The position numbers and the translations under genes are program-made. Shown here in pieces: positions 1 to 11,800 of a stretch of 64,000 nt of DNA; position 1 is the stretch's first letter; each line of letters opens with the position of its first letter. The notes under the pieces were generated by a model. It saw only the letters and a program-made list of their open reading frames with translations, searched no databases and was not told the DNA's origin. This DNA is from Trichobilharzia regenti (lineage: Eukaryota > Platyhelminthes > Trematoda > Strigeidida > Schistosomatidae): positions 92,164,984-92,228,983 of the forward strand of contig OX235265.1 of assembly GCA_944472135.2 (NCBI GenBank), given 5' to 3'.

Positions 1-116
1 ACCAGTAATACCTTGTAAACTTGTGGAGTCAGAACTGGACTCTGAAACTATAATTCTCTTCACCTGCACAAACTGCGGTGTCGTCTATGACACTTTATTC
101 AACAATGGCTTACTGG

Positions 117-1214
117 TTACAACACAGGCTTCTTCACTGAACCATTATTGTCACACGTTTCGGAGTCAGACCTTGATGACGCTGATTTCCCATTTAGCTT
201 ACCACCAAACTTGGTCACTTCTTCACAGTTCCCCCTTGTATGCACTTCTTGCAAACGTGTAAAACACAACCGTGTTTGTCTCGCAACTTGTAACCTATAT
301 TTTGGGGATGTCCCACGAAAGCTGTCACACTCACTAAGTTTATATGGATTACTAGACACCATACAGTTTTCTTGATATCCACTTCGTTGAGACCCTTTCG
401 TCATAAATGATTGCGTTTCGGTCTCTGACTTCTCTATTCCAGAAGTGGGGTGCGGTATACTGGCAAACTTGCTTATGGCTTGGTTGACACTGTCTTTTAC
501 CAATTTCAGAATATCATCAAACTTTGGCTCAATACCTTCATCCTCTATACGAGAGCCTATCTTCACCCACTTCCTTTGCAGTCGAGTAGGTAGGCATCTC
601 GCTATTACCTCTAGGACGGAACTTGAGTTCAGATCGCTCATGCAATTCATCGAAATCAACATATTCTTGTAAGTCATAAGATTATCCAAAACCCCATACG
701 GTACTTTGGAGTCATCTCGTAATTGACTACCATTACCCTTGACAGCCTCGAATAAATTCCCTACAATCATCTAAGGTCTCCCGAATCTTTGACGCAGTAT
801 ACCCATAGCTTCAGAGTATCCTTCGTTTGGCTTCATAAACTTACAGCACTGTATAGCTCTTGAAGCAACTCCGATGCGGTACCTCAACAAATACACTAAC
901 TTCATCTCATCATTTAATAAAAAGCCACTCAACATGACCTCAAAATCTTTGATAAACTGTGGATAGTCGGTTGGGTTTCCATCAAAGTACCGAGGCTCGA
1001 ATTTAGGTAACTTTAAACCCTTAATTTCCCTAAACGGTGAACTATGAACAACAGACTCATCATGCTTAACATCACACACATCATAACATATAACAGGCAA
1101 CTCAGCATTCCTTACTTTCCTGCCTGCTTCCAAGACGCTTTGTCCCTTCTTTGACCCAGGCATCGTTGGACTTGACCAAAGATTCCAGAAAAGTTCCAGG
1201 TAACGCTTGTCCAA
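117..1214 (-). pseudogene. BEL/Pao LTR retrotransposon gag-like relic (DUF1759 type)
   Basis: Two open segments in the same frame (1214-771 and 770-117) are separated by a single TAG at 771-773. The upstream part has LKLPKFEPRYFDGNPTDYPQ and IQCCKFMKP, the DUF1759 region of BEL/Pao gag. The downstream part has WVKIGSRIEDEG and a decayed zinc-knuckle region (C..C..H..C around 200-320). The protease/RT part would continue left of position 1. On the minus strand a sequence ending GGTTACA near 1430, just upstream of gag, could be the end of a 5' LTR; no second LTR is available to confirm it. Confidence 0.72.
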
Positions 1215-1799
1215 AGAAGGCTTGCAGACACGAGGAGGGACGAACGGAAACTATCCAAAACTACCAGAAACTGTCAGCCAACTCTCATAAACTGTCAATG
1301 CCCAGCTCTTACTACGCTGGACTTCACACTATCCCTGGAAGACTTTCAGAAACAATGTGTAATAACTAGCGCGAAAAAACCAGAACACAGATCGGAGACT
1401 CGAGAATCCTCTATTCTTACGCCAATATGTAACCAACAATAAGGTTATTACACACAAGGTCTAAGGATAAATGTTATAACAATAAATCACGATAATACTT
1501 CTGATAGTTTTTCTCTCTCTTCCACAGAACAGCGGACGATGAGACGATGACTGTCGTATTGATGACTTCCGCGTGAAATATGGAGGAGTTGGTTTTGAGC
1601 AAACAACCGTGAATTGATCATTCAATCTGCAGCTACATTGAGAATATCTATACATGCTCTTAATGAATGTTTAGGATTTAGATATGTGAGTAAACTGTCA
1701 CCTTTGAAGAGTTTGTTAATAATGAAAAGGAAGGTGCGTTTGCGTTATGAACCCTGGTTAGTTGACTGCTTCAAATATCCGAAAATTTATTTGAGAGAA
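1215..1799. other. Unassigned stretch upstream of the BEL/Pao relic
   Basis: No gene or RNA recognised. May contain the 5' LTR of the BEL/Pao relic (possible boundary near 1424-1430). Confidence 0.4.
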
Positions 1800-1880
1800 A
1801 GGTGGTCCACATGCAATTCCATATTAATTTTTTACCTGATGTATCGCACAGTGAAACAGTATTACTTTCCGGTCCGCATA
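1800..1880 (-). mobile_element. PLE 3'-terminal fragment
   Basis: Resembles the 3' ends of the PLE copies at 21845-21905 and 56525-56600 (shared blocks ATTCCATATTA, ATGTATC, CACAGTG, CAGTATTA). No coding sequence remains. Confidence 0.4.
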
Positions 1881-4250
1881 TATACCCGAAAATTCACCAG
1901 TACAACTTGCTATTAATTCTAAGATTGTGGCTGATTGGAAAAGTAAATTGTGTTATTATTTTAGAGGAGTACAAAGGAAGATTGGTCATATTGTAGTAAG
2001 AGTTAAGGTTTCGTAAACCATCTTTTCGATATTGGTTCCATCCTCAATGTATTATGATGCTTGACAAAGTTAAATGTAAGTTCTGAGCCAAAAGATCTTA
2101 GAGTAAAATGCAACTGCACTCCCACAAATTGAAGCCAATCGCTTAGTGGAAGTCCATCAAGAATAAATGGGCAGTATTCTGAAATACGATGAACACACAC
2201 ATTGCATAATAAAACTCTTGTCCAGCAACAGACGGAATTTCGAGTATTTTAACCTAGAAGCCTACTCATGTTACGCGCGTTACGATCAGATTTTTCTGGA
2301 ACGTAAAATTACTGTAGTATCCGTTGTCGAGGTCTACCACTAGGGTAAGTTTGGATATTTTTGTTCATCTACTTCAAGAGTTAAGTCAAGATTATTACTG
2401 CTGGTATAAATCTAGCGGCGTTTGTCAATGTTTAACTTCGGAGGGGGTTAAGCACACCACAATGCGAGAATGCCTACTTCAAAACGAATATTCCTGGTCA
2501 AGTCGTTAAATTCATGACTGCAGAAAAAGTCTGCGACCCTGAGGTAACCTGTGTTGACTGAATGTCGGTAAATTAGACATTTATAGGTGAGAGGACAGGA
2601 GCCAGATATTCGCACCTGTCAGGATTACCTGGATTGTGGGTTTATTAGGAACAGAAGTATGCAACAATTAATATTTAAAGGACACAGCAACAGAAATATT
2701 CAATGGTCACATCTCCCATTTAGACATGGACTATTAGAACCACCCCTTGGTAGAAGGTGTATCGAAGCCTTAAGTTGAACTGCTCAGGGGGGATTAAATA
2801 AGCACGAATACCTGACTGAAACTCATTAATATGGATGACAGGTCTTTCAAAATAAACTGAAAATCTTTGTTTGGATTCATGAGCACAGACAAGGCTCTTG
2901 GCCTTATTAAACTTCCGGGTTTGTGGGAAATGAGGCGTTTAGGTCCATACTGTTTCTCAAGTTAGGCCTATACTTATCTTCGTCTGGCCAAGGGTGCCAC
3001 GTGATCAGTGAAAACCAACAGAATATTATAAATGATAAAAAATTGACAGAACTGCTTGAATAAGTGCTTCCATTCAAAAAGTATATTACGACAGTGAAGT
3101 TCTACAGAAGTCATAGCTAGCTGAGTACGAGCGATTGCTTATATAGTAATAATTTATATTTCATATAAAGGGGTAAGTTTACATGAGTTGCATGCCATTT
3201 TTACAGGCACAAACAGTTATGTTACGATTTACAATCGTGAATTAGCATAGACTAGTACATTTTCAAAGGCTTAAATTGTTGAATTGTAGTACAAGCAATC
3301 AGAACAGGTTCTCATAAATGTTAAATTGTAAGCCCTTCACTGAGGTCACCATCAAAGCTGAGCGACAACCCAAACTTCTTTCCGTTTCCTGTTGATAGTT
3401 ATGGACAGTCGACAAACAGCAAATATTTGGGTAAGTGCTATGTCGCCCATGTGACTGAATGCTATCTCAGGAAGAGAACATCCTGGGAAACTGCAAAATG
3501 GTATAGAATGCGGCAGCGGATAAAACATCATTGGAAGTGCATTTACAAGATAAATACAAGGAGCTGGAGACTCCTTGAAATTATTGTATACACTTGCAAT
3601 AAAGGCCCGACTGGACGCTGGAGGATAGAACCAAGAGAAGAGAAGCCGTGGTTCGTTTAAAGGTCTGACTGGAAAATGAAAAAAGTCCTTAAACTGCTGG
3701 GTCTTGGGTTGGTGAGGTCTGGGAAACCTTTGTCGCACTGACTTCTGTTCACATGTTGGGTGAAGACGTAGATCTTTCAATATGATATACGAACGTGTGC
3801 AGTCTTGGGAATAAGCTCCCCGAATTAGGGGTATTGTCTAAACCCTGGGTGCACCGACACGATACCACCATGGACATGATTCGTCTGTTCTAGACTCGCT
3901 GCCAACACCAGAGGGAGGATGTTGGTGACACTAGGTTGCTGGTGCCATTAGGCAGTGGTGAACATGCAGTTATCACTTTTACGTTTAGGATTCACGCTGT
4001 CATGCCTAGGTGAACAGCTGGCGGTCTGAACGTATGGTAAGAGAATATACCTGCAGTCTGGAACGCAACCCTATCTGACTGGTCTGTTGATACACACCAG
4101 ACTCCGAATACGTTTGCGATATCTTTTCATCCAGTTGAACCACTCTGGGGTATAGCGAGCTCATTACTGTAGCCACTAAAATGTCCTCAACTGTAGAAGA
4201 GGATGCTGTGTTACTCAAACTTTTGTCTAAAATGAAGCCAGGCAAATAAC
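1881..4250. other. Unassigned flanking DNA
   Basis: Open frames here (for example 3352-3780 on either strand) show no motif I recognise and no sign of coding constraint. Nothing else is supported. Confidence 0.5.
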
Positions 4251-4259
4251 CTGTACTCG

Positions 4260-4760
4260 GAGGACTTCACTCTAGACTGCTAATCTCCTTGGCGGATATA
4301 AAAAACATTCCACTTACAGAGATTTTTCCAATGTCTCTGACCCAGGCTAGGCTGCACAGGGAATAGAAAGATGCTTTTGTAGACCCCACCTTCAAAGAGG
4401 GGAACAGGCAGTCAATATCTAAATACCGGCCTGTAAGTCTAACCTGGATTATAGCAAAGGCACTAGAAACACTCACAAGGGATCAGCCCCCAGCTCATAT
4501 GGAGAAACACGTCTTATTGGCGGTGGAACAGCACGGATTCTGATCAGAACGATCCTGCCTGACAAACTTACTTTTAGCTAGGGAGGATTGGGTCAAAGCC
4601 AGGGATAAGAAACATCTATGCGACGTTGTCTTTATCAATCTTGGCAAAGCATTCGATAAGTTACCCCATTTAGGTATTATTAGTAAATTCAAATGTCTCC
4701 GGTTAGACCAACGCACTGGTGTTAGCGTTTTCGATGAAAATGTAGCTGTGCTCAAACATT
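4260..4760 (+). pseudogene. CR1-like non-LTR reverse transcriptase relic, N-terminal RT blocks
   Basis: With frame changes the + strand reads FKEGNRQSISKYRPVSLT, then EQHGF, SCLTNLLLAREDWVKA and a decayed LGKAFDKLPHLGII. These are the classic CR1/Jockey blocks (FKKG, NYRPISL, QHGF, DFSKAFD). Several stops and frameshifts. Much more decayed than the RTE and PLE copies, so older. Confidence 0.62.
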
Positions 4761-4839
4761 GGTGTTGCTGTTTTTTTAATCAAAGAAACCAGTATTTAAG
4801 CACGCAACAAATATGAACAGAGTATGTTCTTTGGTGGCA

Positions 4840-5045
4840 CAACTGTTAGGACGCTCGCCGACCATGCACGTGGTCCGGGGCTGGATCATCGGCCGACGGA
4901 CTACTTTACCTCGCCAAACCGGTAGTAAAAGTCGGTAAAGAGGAAACGTTGGGCACTAGGCTAGCAATATGAGGCTAGAAATAAACACTGTTACAGAAAC
5001 TTCAAGGAACTAGCTTGAAGCCGTGTGTTCCAATGGCAAGTAAAA
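4840..5045 (+). mobile_element. SINE-C copy (tRNA-derived)
   Basis: Begins with a tRNA-like head (GTTAGGACGCTCGCCGACC, then CCGGGGCTGGATC at box B) and continues into the same roughly 150-nt body as the copies at 49690 and 13455 (GAGGCTAG, AAACACTGTTACAGAAACTTC). Confidence 0.6.
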
Positions 5046-6289
5046 ATTAAATTAATTTGAGTTCTTCCTTTAATGAATGCCTAGGTAGTTAAGAAAATAC
5101 AAAGTATAATAGTGCGTGGATAAAAAGGCCATCGCGGAGTGGATAAGTGACATTTCAGAGAGAAGTGTTTTCAACGATCTAGGAGATTAGAACCTGTATG
5201 GTAAGCTGAACTGTAAGATATCTGACAATTTTCCGTAGGTCTTATCTGGTAGCATCTTGAAAAGAACCTGAGCGGGCCCGTATATGGTAGAAGCAAAAGC
5301 ACTTTTAATAATGTAGATCTGTAAAATCCTTACTTTTTGTTAAGGTTCTGAACCAATGTTTAATTCTTCGGCTGTCGAAAATGCGTGTTCTATCCCACAT
5401 ATCGGAGCGGTTCACATTTGCGACCACTACTATACCTGCTGATCAGAATGGGCCATCCTCCTTCATTTTTGATGTTAAGCTCTAAGATTTTTTGCAATAA
5501 CTGTGGTTGGAGCATTGCATTCCTTAGAGACCGTCCCAATATCTTTCATTACAGATGCTTCCAATTTGGTCACCTGATACATCGATACCTTGAGAGATTC
5601 TTAGCAGTATCACCTTTAGACATGAATGAATGTATTTACTCCACGGTCTGTCCGAAACGATTGAAAGCAGTCCCTCCGCACATGGATTAACTGAGAGACG
5701 CGTATAATACTTAGGTCTATGCATAGGTGCTGAAATGTTTTTACTGCCCTCGGGACGTCAGGAGGCAGAATGTTGCACGCTGCAGTCAGAAGCAAAGCTT
5801 TTCAATGATTTCGTCAACCGTGGATGAATTTGGAAGTGCATCTAGGGCCGAGATTAGTGGTACAACCCAAGAAAATGTCTCCTTACATGAACCACAGGGA
5901 TCAGATGTTTGATGTAGTCCTAGACCGGACTATTATAGGCAGAATCTGACGGGATCAAACAAAGATGGAACAACACGGGACAACTTCTTCAGAGTCTTCA
6001 TACAAGAGTCGTCACCCCGTCCAACATCAGCTCTTGTCATTTTAGAGGAAGGTGAGGTAGATTCCGTTTACATAGTCCGAAAGTCCGCGACCCAATTACC
6101 AGATATGCAGCTCACGAGGAAATCAATGGGACACAATGACCTTCACATTGGGCTATTCACGGATCCGGCAGATCTCGTACGCGGTTCCCTGATTGCAGTC
6201 ATCAGGCTCACTCTTCATTTCAAATGAAGAGTAAACATGCGACTGTAAAGACGTTACAGTAACCCTAATTCGTCTATCATTTCAACCAG
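5046..6289. other. Unassigned; probably decayed CR1-like interior
   Basis: Lies between two CR1-like RT segments in the same orientation, so may be the same element or an insertion in it. No motif recognised. Confidence 0.3.
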
Positions 6290-6990
6290 AATATTGAAGG
6301 AATAATCAAAAAAGCGCCCATAACAAATCTAAGAAGCAACAAATTTTTATCCGCCATGCGGAGAAACCATCTGTGCTTGGCAAACCATCTCAGAGCAAAA
6401 GTAATGTGAGTTAGATCCAAGGTTAACGAGAAACTTTTGGACATAACTTTAATGGATTTCGGCAAGACTATCAATGAGTGTTGTTCAAAAAAGTTCTTGG
6501 ATCGAGGGGCTTGTCTAAGCTGGATAAGGAAATTCATAATAGGCAGGAGAAAAAGTCAGGTCCAGCCCAAGACTCTCTTCATGAAAAACCGTACGTAATG
6601 GCGTGCCACATGTTAATGTACTTGACCTCTCTTATTAATTCTATATATCAATGAATAACGTAGGTCTACGTAATCCGCTGTGGTCCCCTACTTAGATGAC
6701 TTGAGCATTTGAAGGTTTGAGGGTGATAGGGGGTGCTTACATTGGAATGAGTTTTCAGTAGACGGTGAAACTGGTTCAAAGATTGCCTGCTCCCATAAAA
6801 GGCAGCAAATTGAGCAAACAATGAATATCAAGCACTGAAGCGTTAAGCTGATATGGTACAAAGAGAAAAATGATACCAGGGTTTCGGACGCATTCGGATC
6901 CAAATGTCGGAGTCAACAACTAAAAACAATGCTACGCTGGTGTGTTGTGGCAACACAAAGTTTGGGATCCTTGTAGGCTATATGAACAGC
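6290..6990 (+). pseudogene. CR1-like reverse transcriptase relic, later RT blocks
   Basis: Broken frames give a GVPH.NVLDL block (family GVPQGSVLGPLLF) and then HWNEFSVDGETGS, which resembles the post-YxDD W..xFNxxKC region. Probably the continuation of the fragment at 4260-4760. Confidence 0.4.
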
Positions 6991-8173
6991 TTTTACTAAT
7001 ATTATCAGTGAAATATCCACCTGTTTGTATGTATGCCTTGTGACCTGCGAACTAGAAAACGCCATCTCCTAATAATATGGTAGGCAGAGACAACGGTGTT
7101 CAAAATTCTAAGAAACGACTACCGATTTAGTGTGTCTTCTATTTTCCCTCCCATCAGGTCAGAGCATCTCCGAAAAACGTAGCAGAACGGCTCAAAGACC
7201 AGGGAGGAGACTATGTCACTGTAGAGTAATGGTCCTGCCACCAGCTGGTGAAATATAGGAACTGATTCCTAGAGGTTATGCTTGTACCCGTGGTCGACTG
7301 GTAAGGTTAAACAGTAGCGTCCCAGGAGTGTGAACGCACGAGTATTCTTCAGCAAGCCAATCAAAAATGACCGATGTTTGTACAAAAATTACAAGAAAAC
7401 GCATGGAAACACATTGAACAGGGTGCCTTTCCCTGATAGGACCTACAAATACGTCCCAGTTATAATGAGGAATATCATTTACTAAGTTAGATTAGTTCCT
7501 GTACATGCGTAGGGGACTTATACTAGAGTTCACTAACACAAATATAAGAATAATAATCCAAGTCAATGGAGTGTTAAATAACAATATATTACCAAAAATT
7601 GCAGTGACGAGTTGTATCAACAAAAAGGATTACTTGGATATAAAGTCTAAGTCCTCTGCTACAAATTATGTATATAATCCACGGGTACGTTAATTGTGTT
7701 GCGTCTGCTGTAGCTGCTGTGTTCCGGTTGTAGAAATGTCTTCGGCTGAGAGTAGTAGACTCCTACAATAAATCCGAAGTACACAACACGGTGTGAGTGG
7801 AGCAAATAAGCGGAAGTGACCGGGGAGAAGACGAAGTCTCCGACAGCAGAGTGTATTTTCCAATTGTACACGGAAGTTATGTATATTTCAACAAGAAGCG
7901 TTTTAAACAAAAGTTATGTACAATATCTCGAATTTATACAAATAACCAAAAAGTGTACAATCACATTGTTACGTACTCCACACATGTATTCACCGAGGTG
8001 ACTGAATATGAGCTGTTTTTGTGGATTGTTTATCTCTCCTATCTTGTTGTGAAGTCTTCCCCGAAAGCCGTTGGCTAAATTACTATGGTTTACAGTATAA
8101 GGATCGACGACTACTTATCAGGAAAATGTGGATAATCAAACTAATGAAAACAAATGACATCAGCTCTAAATCT
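6991..8173. other. Unassigned upstream DNA
   Basis: No gene recognised. Small ORFs at 7505-7693 and 7797-8078 have no recognisable domain. The far 3' end of the CR1-like relic may extend to about 7450. Confidence 0.45.
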
Positions 8174-8358
8174 TTCCCTAATCGTAACCCTAACCTCAGT
8201 CCTGAACCCAACCCCAAACTTGATACTGACACTAACCTTAATCTTAACCCTGATTACAACTCTTATCCTTACTGTAAACCTGACCCCAATCCTAATTATG
8301 ACCACGATCATAACCCTATTCTCAATACTTACATTAACTCTAATCCTAGCCCTAACGA
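8174..8358. repeat. Degenerate interstitial telomere-like array, period 6 nt (CTAACC type)
   Basis: About 31 hexamers in register, such as CTAACC, CTAATC, TTAACC, CTGAAC, CCAACC, CTGACC, with variants of CTAACC (TTAGGG on the other strand, the usual metazoan and flatworm telomere unit). Read as protein, the array gives alternating Asn-Pro-like pairs, an artefact of the period. It ends about 385 nt before the UBE3B start codon. Confidence 0.72.
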
Positions 8359-8742
8359 GCTGTTAACACATTGTCCAGATAGTACTCACGCATGTGATCT
8401 GAGTGAAATATGCTGCTCATTTGGTGAATAGCTTTAATATTTCAGCTCTCAAAATGACAGGTGCAGTTAGTCAACGACTACCAAGCGTTCAAGGTCACTT
8501 GAGTGTTCGCACTCCTGATAGGCTATTGTTAAACTTCACCGGTCAACTCGCTAAAGGAGGGTTTTGGACAAGCACGAAAACTTATTAGAAGAAGATTAAC
8601 ATGGGTTTGAGGCCTCGCGTCCCCAACCAAAAAGAGAGTCTGAAAATGATATTGGATACTAATTCAGCTTCACTCTAAATACTCACTTTCAAATATGTGT
8701 GCAACGGCGCTAAGTCGTTATGAAGTAGAAATTTTATGACCT
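8359..8742 (+). promoter_or_regulatory. UBE3B upstream region / probable 5' leader with short upstream ORFs
   Basis: No TATA box or initiator was recognised. Two small upstream ATGs precede the start: ATG AAG TAG at 8720-8728, and a four-codon ORF at 8736-8750 that overlaps the real ATG. Both could reduce initiation at 8743. Whether the transcript reaches this far, or is trans-spliced nearer the ATG, is unknown. Confidence 0.35.
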
Positions 8743-8853
8743 ATGTTTAAGGAGGTTAGGCCGGAAGTGACTGCTTTCATTGAGCAAAGTAGAAAGCAAA
8801 GAGATGAAAGACGTGATGCAAAAGTCAAAGCTTTGTCGGCAGTAGTCATCCAG
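8743..8853 (+). CDS. UBE3B: UBE3B exon 1 (start codon, residues 1-37)
   Basis: Begins with ATG at 8743 and ends with AVVIQ, the first residues of the IQ motif; vertebrate UBE3B has the same AAVVIQ at this point. Charged helix before it ([18 protein letters not shown]). Phase 0 end; donor GTTTGT at 8854. Confidence 0.9.
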
Positions 8854-11800
8854 GTTTGTCTGAATTTGCAGGTAATTCATTAAACTTTAGAAAAACTGGC
8901 GTAGTTTTATACAGAGGAAATATGCCATTCAAAGCTTTAGGTTTGTATATCTGTGTTATACACATTTTGAATTAAGGTTGGAGTTTGACTCAAAATTCTC
9001 CGGAGTAACGGACACCAGAACAATCCAATTCATTCCTGGTTTGTTGTGCTTTTGTTTCCTAATATATTCTTAAGCTGTTCAGCTGTTAAGATACATTAAA
9101 TGCTTACAGTTTAAATATTGTCCTAAGTCGGACTACGACGTAAGCTGGATTTGAAAATCTTTAGCATTTGATTCATAACTAGCGCTTTCAGTTGCTTATC
9201 CGATATTTGGTTAACTCAGTGGAAGCTGGAGATTCAAATGTATGTTATTTTATAAAGTAGTCAAACAGTATTTAGACGTCCTACATTTCCCTTGCACTAA
9301 GAAAACCCACCTTAGTGGAATGGATAATTACGACAAAATGGCTGTTTACTACGATCTTAAGTCACATGAGTGGTGTCGATGTATGTTTCACTTGTTTCAT
9401 TACATTCCTTTAGCCATCTGTTCCCAGTGACTCAAGGATACTGAACGTATTTTTGTCGTTTTTACTCATCCACACAAATTGCTCGCAATGGTCTTTAATC
9501 CAGGGTGAGTTTTCGTGTGCTGTTTTCGCTTAACATGGTTTTACGTTTTATATTCTATTTGTTGGGTTTTTAATGTGGTGCTTAGTGAGAACCTCAGATG
9601 GTTCAGTAGCAATTATTTAAACACATTTCTAACTACAGGACTGAGTTTCCAACCATTGATCACTAACCTTGAATGTATTTCGTCAGGTAATGTAGGCATG
9701 TACACAGTTGGAAACAACATTCAATGCTGTTTTATCTGGCTAACTCAGTGAACTCACCTAGGATCCATTATCTAATTTAGTGAGCTCTGTGTACTAGGCT
9801 AAAACAAAAACTATGCATTATGGTACTGTATCACAGCTTTATGATATGATTTACTATATCTATTGGCTGATAGTAAAGAAATCTCCGAAGGTTTTGTACA
9901 GTACAGTACAGGCGTGACATCCGGCTATCAACCAAGGGACGTGTGTACTGCTCAGCAGTTCGCTCCGTCCTTCTCTATGGCTCTGAAACATGGCCAATAC
10001 GAGTTGAAGAAATGAAAAGGTTGACTGTTTTTGATCATGGATGTCTACGATCTCTTTCTCACGTTAGGTGGTATAATGAGGTAAGTAATGTCGACGTTAG
10101 GCGTAGTGTTGGGCAAAGAGGGAAAATCAATCGACGAGGCTATAAAGTTACATAGATTGAGATGGCTAGGTTGGTCAGGTGCTGCGCATGCCTAACCATC
10201 GCCTCCCCCGACGGGCATTACTAGCTGATATAGGTGCAGGTTGGAAAAGAGTAAGTGGTGGCCAAACAAAAACATGGCATCAATCTATGAAATCCTTGAC
10301 AGTTAAACTGAGTCAGGTAGGGAGATGCAAACTTCTGGGTTGGGGCCCTCGGGACTGACTCTAGGAATCAATGGCTGGAGACAATAGGTGACATGGCTCA
10401 AAATCGTTGTCAATGGCGCAGATGTATTCAGTCCCTGTAATCTTCCATATTCCTTTCTACCATTACCCATTGTGTTTCACTCTTATACTTGTCAAACTCT
10501 ATTGGTTCTCTTCACTCATCTTCTTGTCTACCTCTGTGTGCTATTTGGAACGTGGCAACTCGAACTGCTGCACTTCGGTGCCATGTATACGGCTACATTG
10601 ATTTATTCGTATTTTTTCGATCCATCCGAAGCTGTTATTATTATGATTATCATAATATCTATGCATTTCAATTGTACCGATTGTCAAATTCAAAGTGCTC
10701 GTCATTAGTGTTTGGCATTCAATAAACGAAGTAAGATTTAAGGTGAAGATATGATACTTAAACCTCTAAACCATTATCTACTGGATATTGTAAATTTACC
10801 AATTGTTATTACATATATTTTTATCGTGAGTATTATAGAGGTTTCGTGTGCATGTCGGGTTGATCTCTGACGAAATCTCAGCACGGATATAAGGGGCTCG
10901 TTTCGCATTTTCCAGTTTACGCCGTCTCTGGCGTGGACGAGATATCCGTCTATCGACCAAAGGGCGGGTGTACTGCTCATCAGTCCGCTCCATCCTCCTT
11001 TATGGCTGTGAGACCTGGCCACTGAGAGTGGAAGACATGAAAAGATTAGCTGTCGTTGATCATAGGTGCCTGCGTTCTGTTTCCCGTGTGAAGTGGCATA
11101 ATAAGGTGAGCAATATTGAGGTTAGGCGTCGAGTTCTAGGTAAACAGGGGAATCAATCGACGAAGTTGTAAAGTTACAAAGACTGAGATGATTAGGACAT
11201 GTGTTACGTATGCCTAGTCATCGCCTTCCTTGACAACAGGCAATGTTAGCTGACATAGGGTCTGGCTGGAAGAAAGCTAGCGGCGGTCAAACAAAAATAT
11301 GGCACCAGTCAATGAAATCTACAACAGTTAGTCTAAGACACGTAGGAAGGTGTAGACTTCCTGGTTGTGGTCCTCGGACGGTAAAAACAAATGGTTGGAA
11401 ACAATTGGTGAAATGGCTCAAAATTGTTCTCAGTGGTGCAGATGCATCCACTCCTTGTGACTTATGGTCTCCAATGAAACTATAATGTTCTTCGTTACTA
11501 CTCTTCCTTTGTCTCACACCTCTGTCTGTCTGTCTGTTTTCGACATAGAACTTTGCACAAATGTGCGGAAGTTCAAGTCGCCACATTCCGTGTAGCACGC
11601 GAAGCAAGAGAAGAAAGTACAAGAAAAGCAAATAGAAACAGTGAGCAGAGGTGTGAGACAAAGGAGTAATAAAGAAATACAAAACAGTTTCATTGGAGAT
11701 CATAAGTCACAGGGAGTGGATGCATCTGCGCCACTGAGAACGATTTTGAGCCATGTCACCAATTGTTTCCAACCATAGATTTTTGCCGTCCCGAGGACCC

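Noticed and set aside
3352..3780. 142-codon minus ORF
   Set aside because: No recognisable domain, no splice context, and a competing + ORF over the same stretch; probably chance.
8021..8431. 136-codon + ORF with Asn-Pro repeats
   Set aside because: The repeat is the direct reading of the 6-nt telomere-like array; another frame of the same array gives Leu-Thr repeats. No independent coding evidence.
9242..9430. 62-codon ORF within the UBE3B 5' region
   Set aside because: It overlaps exon 6 in another frame and has no homology; the spliced frame matches UBE3B.
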